Origin: Desulfobacterales bacterium
Lineage (GTDB): Bacteria > Desulfobacterota > Desulfobacteria > Desulfobacterales > Desulfobacteraceae
Reading direction: 5' to 3'
NCBI GenBank assembly: GCA_022361315.1
Contig: JAKSBB010000345.1
Span: 1-7,055, forward strand
DNA: 7,055 nucleotides
In this document: one piece after another, positions 4,941 to 7,055 of the stretch
Layout: each line of letters opens with the position of its first letter
Numbering within the stretch: the stretch's first letter is position 1
Notes under the pieces: generated by a model
What the model was told of the DNA's origin: nothing
The model's input: only the letters and a program-made list of their open reading frames with translations
Database searches by the model: none
Made by a program: the position numbers and the translations under genes

Positions 4941-7055
4941 TGCGGTGGCACCTGCGCGTTTTTCCGGTGCGGTTGTTTCTTCGGAAAGGCCTGCAATATA
5001 ATCCGCAAGCGATTGGACGGTCGGGTGCTCAAAAAGCACATCCACCGCCAGGTCAATCCCCAGCAATTCGGTGATCCTTGACATGACCCGGGTACCTTGC
5101 AGCGAGTCCCCGCCCATGGCGAAAAAATCCTCATCCGCCCCGATATCTTCAACACCGAAGCATTCCCGCCAGATATCATTCAAGGTCTCCGTCACATTGT
5201 TTGGCCGGCGGGCATCATTCGAAGCGGTTTTCCCGGGTGTATGCCCGTTATGAACACCGGTATGAGAAGCGACCGGATGAGAAGCCGCCGAATTGTATCG
5301 GCCGGGATCCCGCGTGGAAACCACCATCCGTGGCGCCGCCCCATGTGCCAGGATCCGCCGGAACACGTCCGCGCCTTCATGGGGCAGCATCCCTTCTTCC
5401 AGCACCTTTTCATCCACGCCCTTTTGCCGGACGGCATTCACGGCCATTCCCACTTCCCGCCAGGTATCCCAGTTCACAGAGACAAAAGCGGTGTCCCCGG
5501 AGGCAAACCGCTGAGCGGCGAATACATCCAGAAATTCATTGGCGGCCACATAGGCACTCTGCCCGAACTGGGTATCATAGACCACGGTGGAAAGACTGGA
5601 ACAGAGAATGAAAAAATCCGGCCCGGCATTTTTAAAGTAGTCGGCCAGCAGAATCGTTCCCCTTATTTTAGGGGCCATTACCGCTTCATCATCTGCCTTT
5701 GACCGTGTCTGAATCATTCCAGAAAAATCAGGCCGTCCCGCCGAATGTATGACCCCGTCCACACGTCCGAATTCCCCGGACACCCAATGGAGAATTTCGC
5801 GAATCTGTACCGGTTCAGCCACATCGGCGCGGACCGGATAAACGGTGGCACCGGATGCTTCCATCTCCCGTATGGCCTGTATTTTGATACTTACGGAATC
5901 CGTTTCTCCGTGCCGAAGCATCCAGTCCTCCCACCTGTCCCTGGAAGGAAAATCCGAACGCCCGATGAGAATCAATGTGGGAGAAACAGACCGGGCGATG
6001 TCTGCCGCCAATGTCAGTCCGATGCCTCCCAGGCCTCCGGTAATCAGGTAGACCCCGTTGTTTTTCAACGAAACGGGTGTTTTTTCCGGGGCTTTCATTG
6101 GCAAAGGTTCCATTGCCGGCGTCCAGCCAAAGGCACCGCGGAGGGCAACCACCGGCTCCCGCACATCCGCACGGAGCGTCTGATAAAGCTGTTCTGCCCG
6201 GGCCGTTATGCTTTCCGGGGGGGCAGCCTCCTGTGGCAACACCATATCAATGGTCCGGCAATCAATGTATGGATACTCCAGGGGAATCACTTTGGCAGGT
6301 CCGAGAATGGCGGCTTTCACCGGATCCAGCCTTTCTTCGCCGGTCACCTGCTGGGTCCCGTTGGTGACCACCGTCAGACCCAGGGGCGCCCTTTGCCCCA
6401 CTTCCCCCACAGCCTTCACCAGAAACGAAAGGCTGTGGCATCCCATGGACAACCCGTTGTCCATTTGCGCCACATCCGTAAACCGCCTCCGGGTCAGGGA
6501 CCACAAGTGAAGAATCGTATCCGGCCAGATCCGGCTCTCCCAGAGATCAGCCATGAGGGTGTTATATTCACCGGGGGCATCGGGATCAATCCGGTAAGTG
6601 CTGTCATCCGGTTTTTCAAAGCCCCTGCCCGGCCTGACCACCACCACCCGGACGTCCTTTGATAACCGTTGGGCGAGGTATTCGGCAATTTGCCTGCCGT
6701 CCCCGTCATCGTCCATGAAGAGCAGAACGGTTCCGAAGACGGGTCCCGCTTCCACCGGGTGCGGCAGCCGCTTCCATGAGGGGACGTAGAACCAGTCCGA
6801 GATATCTTCTTTTTTAGCCGGTTCCTGGCCTGTATCTTCCCGGACGTTCTGGGGATCCACCCAGCACCTTTGGCGCTCAAAGGGATAGGTCGGCAGGGGG
6901 ATGCGGCGGGCCGTATGGTCCGAATAAAGGGTATCGGGATCAATATCTGCCCCGGCGAGCCATCGATCACCTGCTGTCATAAGCGCCTGTTCATCGGGAG
7001 ACAGACCTTGGCCGGTCCATCCCGTGGCTTGCCCACCGGTGTGCTCAGACCCTGC
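4911..7055 (-). CDS. Type I modular polyketide synthase, C-terminal part (post-AT linker, KR, ACP); 5' end outside window
   Basis: The frame is open from the right edge to a TGA at 4911-4913. The first internal ATG is at 6980, but 25 in-frame codons precede it and the protein plainly continues upstream, so 6980 is not the true start. Numbering residues from that Met: 1-42 is a linker ending in LPTYPFERQRCW, typical of the segment after an acyltransferase; about 62-515 is a ketoreductase with its structural half (62-290) and a catalytic half (308-515, TGGLGGIG at 314-321); about 594-663 is an acyl carrier protein with GGDSL, Ser626 being the phosphopantetheine site. No dehydratase or enoylreductase lies between linker and KR. 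The expected role is one chain extension, reduction of the beta-keto group with NADPH, and hand-over from the ACP to the downstream NRPS. KS and AT would lie outside the window, so a cis-AT arrangement is inferred from the linker only. Family assignment is very secure; substrate unknown. Confidence 0.96.
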   Translation of the reverse strand, partial: AGSEHTGGQATGWTGQGLSPDEQALMTAGDRWLAGADIDPDTLYSDHTARRIPLPTYPFERQRCWVDPQNVREDTGQEPAKKEDISDWFYVPSWKRLPHPVEAGPVFGTVLLFMDDDGDGRQIAEYLAQRLSKDVRVVVVRPGRGFEKPDDSTYRIDPDAPGEYNTLMADLWESRIWPDTILHLWSLTRRRFTDVAQMDNGLSMGCHSLSFLVKAVGEVGQRAPLGLTVVTNGTQQVTGEERLDPVKAAILGPAKVIPLEYPYIDCRTIDMVLPQEAAPPESITARAEQLYQTLRADVREPVVALRGAFGWTPAMEPLPMKAPEKTPVSLKNNGVYLITGGLGGIGLTLAADIARSVSPTLILIGRSDFPSRDRWEDWMLRHGETDSVSIKIQAIREMEASGATVYPVRADVAEPVQIREILHWVSGEFGRVDGVIHSAGRPDFSGMIQTRSKADDEAVMAPKIRGTILLADYFKNAGPDFFILCSSLSTVVYDTQFGQSAYVAANEFLDVFAAQRFASGDTAFVSVNWDTWREVGMAVNAVRQKGVDEKVLEEGMLPHEGADVFRRILAHGAAPRMVVSTRDPGRYNSAASHPVASHTGVHNGHTPGKTASNDARRPNNVTETLNDIWRECFGVEDIGADEDFFAMGGDSLQGTRVMSRITELLGIDLAVDVLFEHPTVQSLADYIAGLSEETTAPEKRAGATAGEERKVISL
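4992..5201 (-). other. Acyl carrier protein (ACP) domain of the PKS module
   Basis: A carrier fold with DEDFFAMGGDSLQGTRVM; Ser626 (bases 5103-5105) is the predicted 4'-phosphopantetheine attachment site, followed by LFEHPTVQSLADYI. The GGDSL core is closer to peptidyl carriers than the GxDSL of many PKS ACPs, which fits an ACP that delivers to an NRPS condensation domain. It is separated from the KR by a low-complexity His/Ala/Asn/Gly-rich linker (about residues 563-593), and is followed by a roughly 25-residue charged tail ending in hydrophobic residues. Confidence 0.95.
5436..6797 (-). other. Ketoreductase (KR) domain of the PKS module
   Basis: The domain starts with DWFYVPSWKR (residues 63-71), the usual entry to the structural half of a PKS KR. 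The catalytic half has a Rossmann NADPH motif TGGLGGIG (314-321), Lys438, a serine cluster (SSLS, 461-464), Tyr477 and Asn481 in the YxxxN arrangement, so the residues needed for reduction are present and activity is expected. Measured back from Tyr477, Ser464 fits the S-x12-Y spacing. The LDD fingerprint of B-type KRs is not seen after HSAG (412-415), where RPDFSG follows, and no Trp marks an A-type, so the hydroxyl configuration cannot be called. The reaction is beta-ketoacyl-ACP to beta-hydroxyacyl-ACP. Confidence 0.93.
6855..7055 (-). other. Post-acyltransferase linker of the PKS module
   Basis: The 25 codons before Met 6980 plus residues 1-42 form the segment that usually follows an AT domain, with the pattern WLAGADID...LY...RRIPLPTYPFERQR. 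A Cys replaces the usual Tyr in the final RYW (here RCW). In trans-AT synthases a similar tail follows the KS, so the presence of an AT just upstream is likely but not proved by this window. Confidence 0.75.

Noticed and set aside
5745..6662. A plus-strand open frame of 305 codons, and others at 1453-2136 and 5097-5702
   Set aside because: All are antisense to the KR/ACP region or to A1, PCP and C2, show no domain features, and have no convincing ribosome binding site.
6978..6980. ATG at 6980 as the start of the PKS gene
   Set aside because: The frame is open for 25 more codons to the edge and the protein at this point is mid-linker of a modular synthase, so it is an internal Met.

Overview
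The window lies inside a hybrid polyketide synthase / nonribosomal peptide synthetase (PKS/NRPS) biosynthetic gene cluster. All coding is on the minus strand and fills essentially the whole window, so there is almost no intergenic DNA. Only two genes are present, and both run off an edge.

Region 7055 to 4911 (minus) is the C-terminal part of a type I modular PKS subunit. It begins in what looks like a post-acyltransferase linker, goes directly into a ketoreductase (KR) and then an acyl carrier protein (ACP), and stops at 4911. There is no room for a dehydratase or enoylreductase, so a functional module would leave a beta-hydroxyacyl chain on the ACP.

Region 4914 to 1 (minus) is the N-terminal 1,638 residues of an NRPS subunit, open in one frame with no stop to the left edge. 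Its order is: TubC-type N-terminal docking domain, condensation (C1), adenylation (A1), peptidyl carrier (PCP1), condensation (C2), and the first residues of a second adenylation domain (A2), cut by the edge. That is one full module and most of the condensation domain of a second. The two genes share an ATGA stop/start overlap, so they are surely co-transcribed and probably translationally coupled. The docking domain at the NRPS N-terminus suggests direct hand-over of the chain from the PKS ACP to C1.

The inferred chemistry is: beta-hydroxyacyl-S-ACP, then condensation with amino acid 1 (loaded by A1 on PCP1), then condensation with amino acid 2 (A2, mostly outside). No epimerase, methyltransferase or thioesterase is visible. 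I could not assign a substrate for A1 or identify the compound.

The host is a bacterium with fairly high GC. The style of the domains, for example the LPTYPFERQR linker and the DWFY-type KR start, recalls deltaproteobacterial, myxobacterial and cyanobacterial hybrid clusters. A Desulfobacterota-like host is a guess. The least ordinary local features are an in-frame 18-bp tandem repeat inside A1, an unusual A1 pocket, deviations in C1 active-site motifs, and strong similarity between C1 and C2 with no length change. The overall architecture is a known type; I found no clear evidence of a wholly new class of system.
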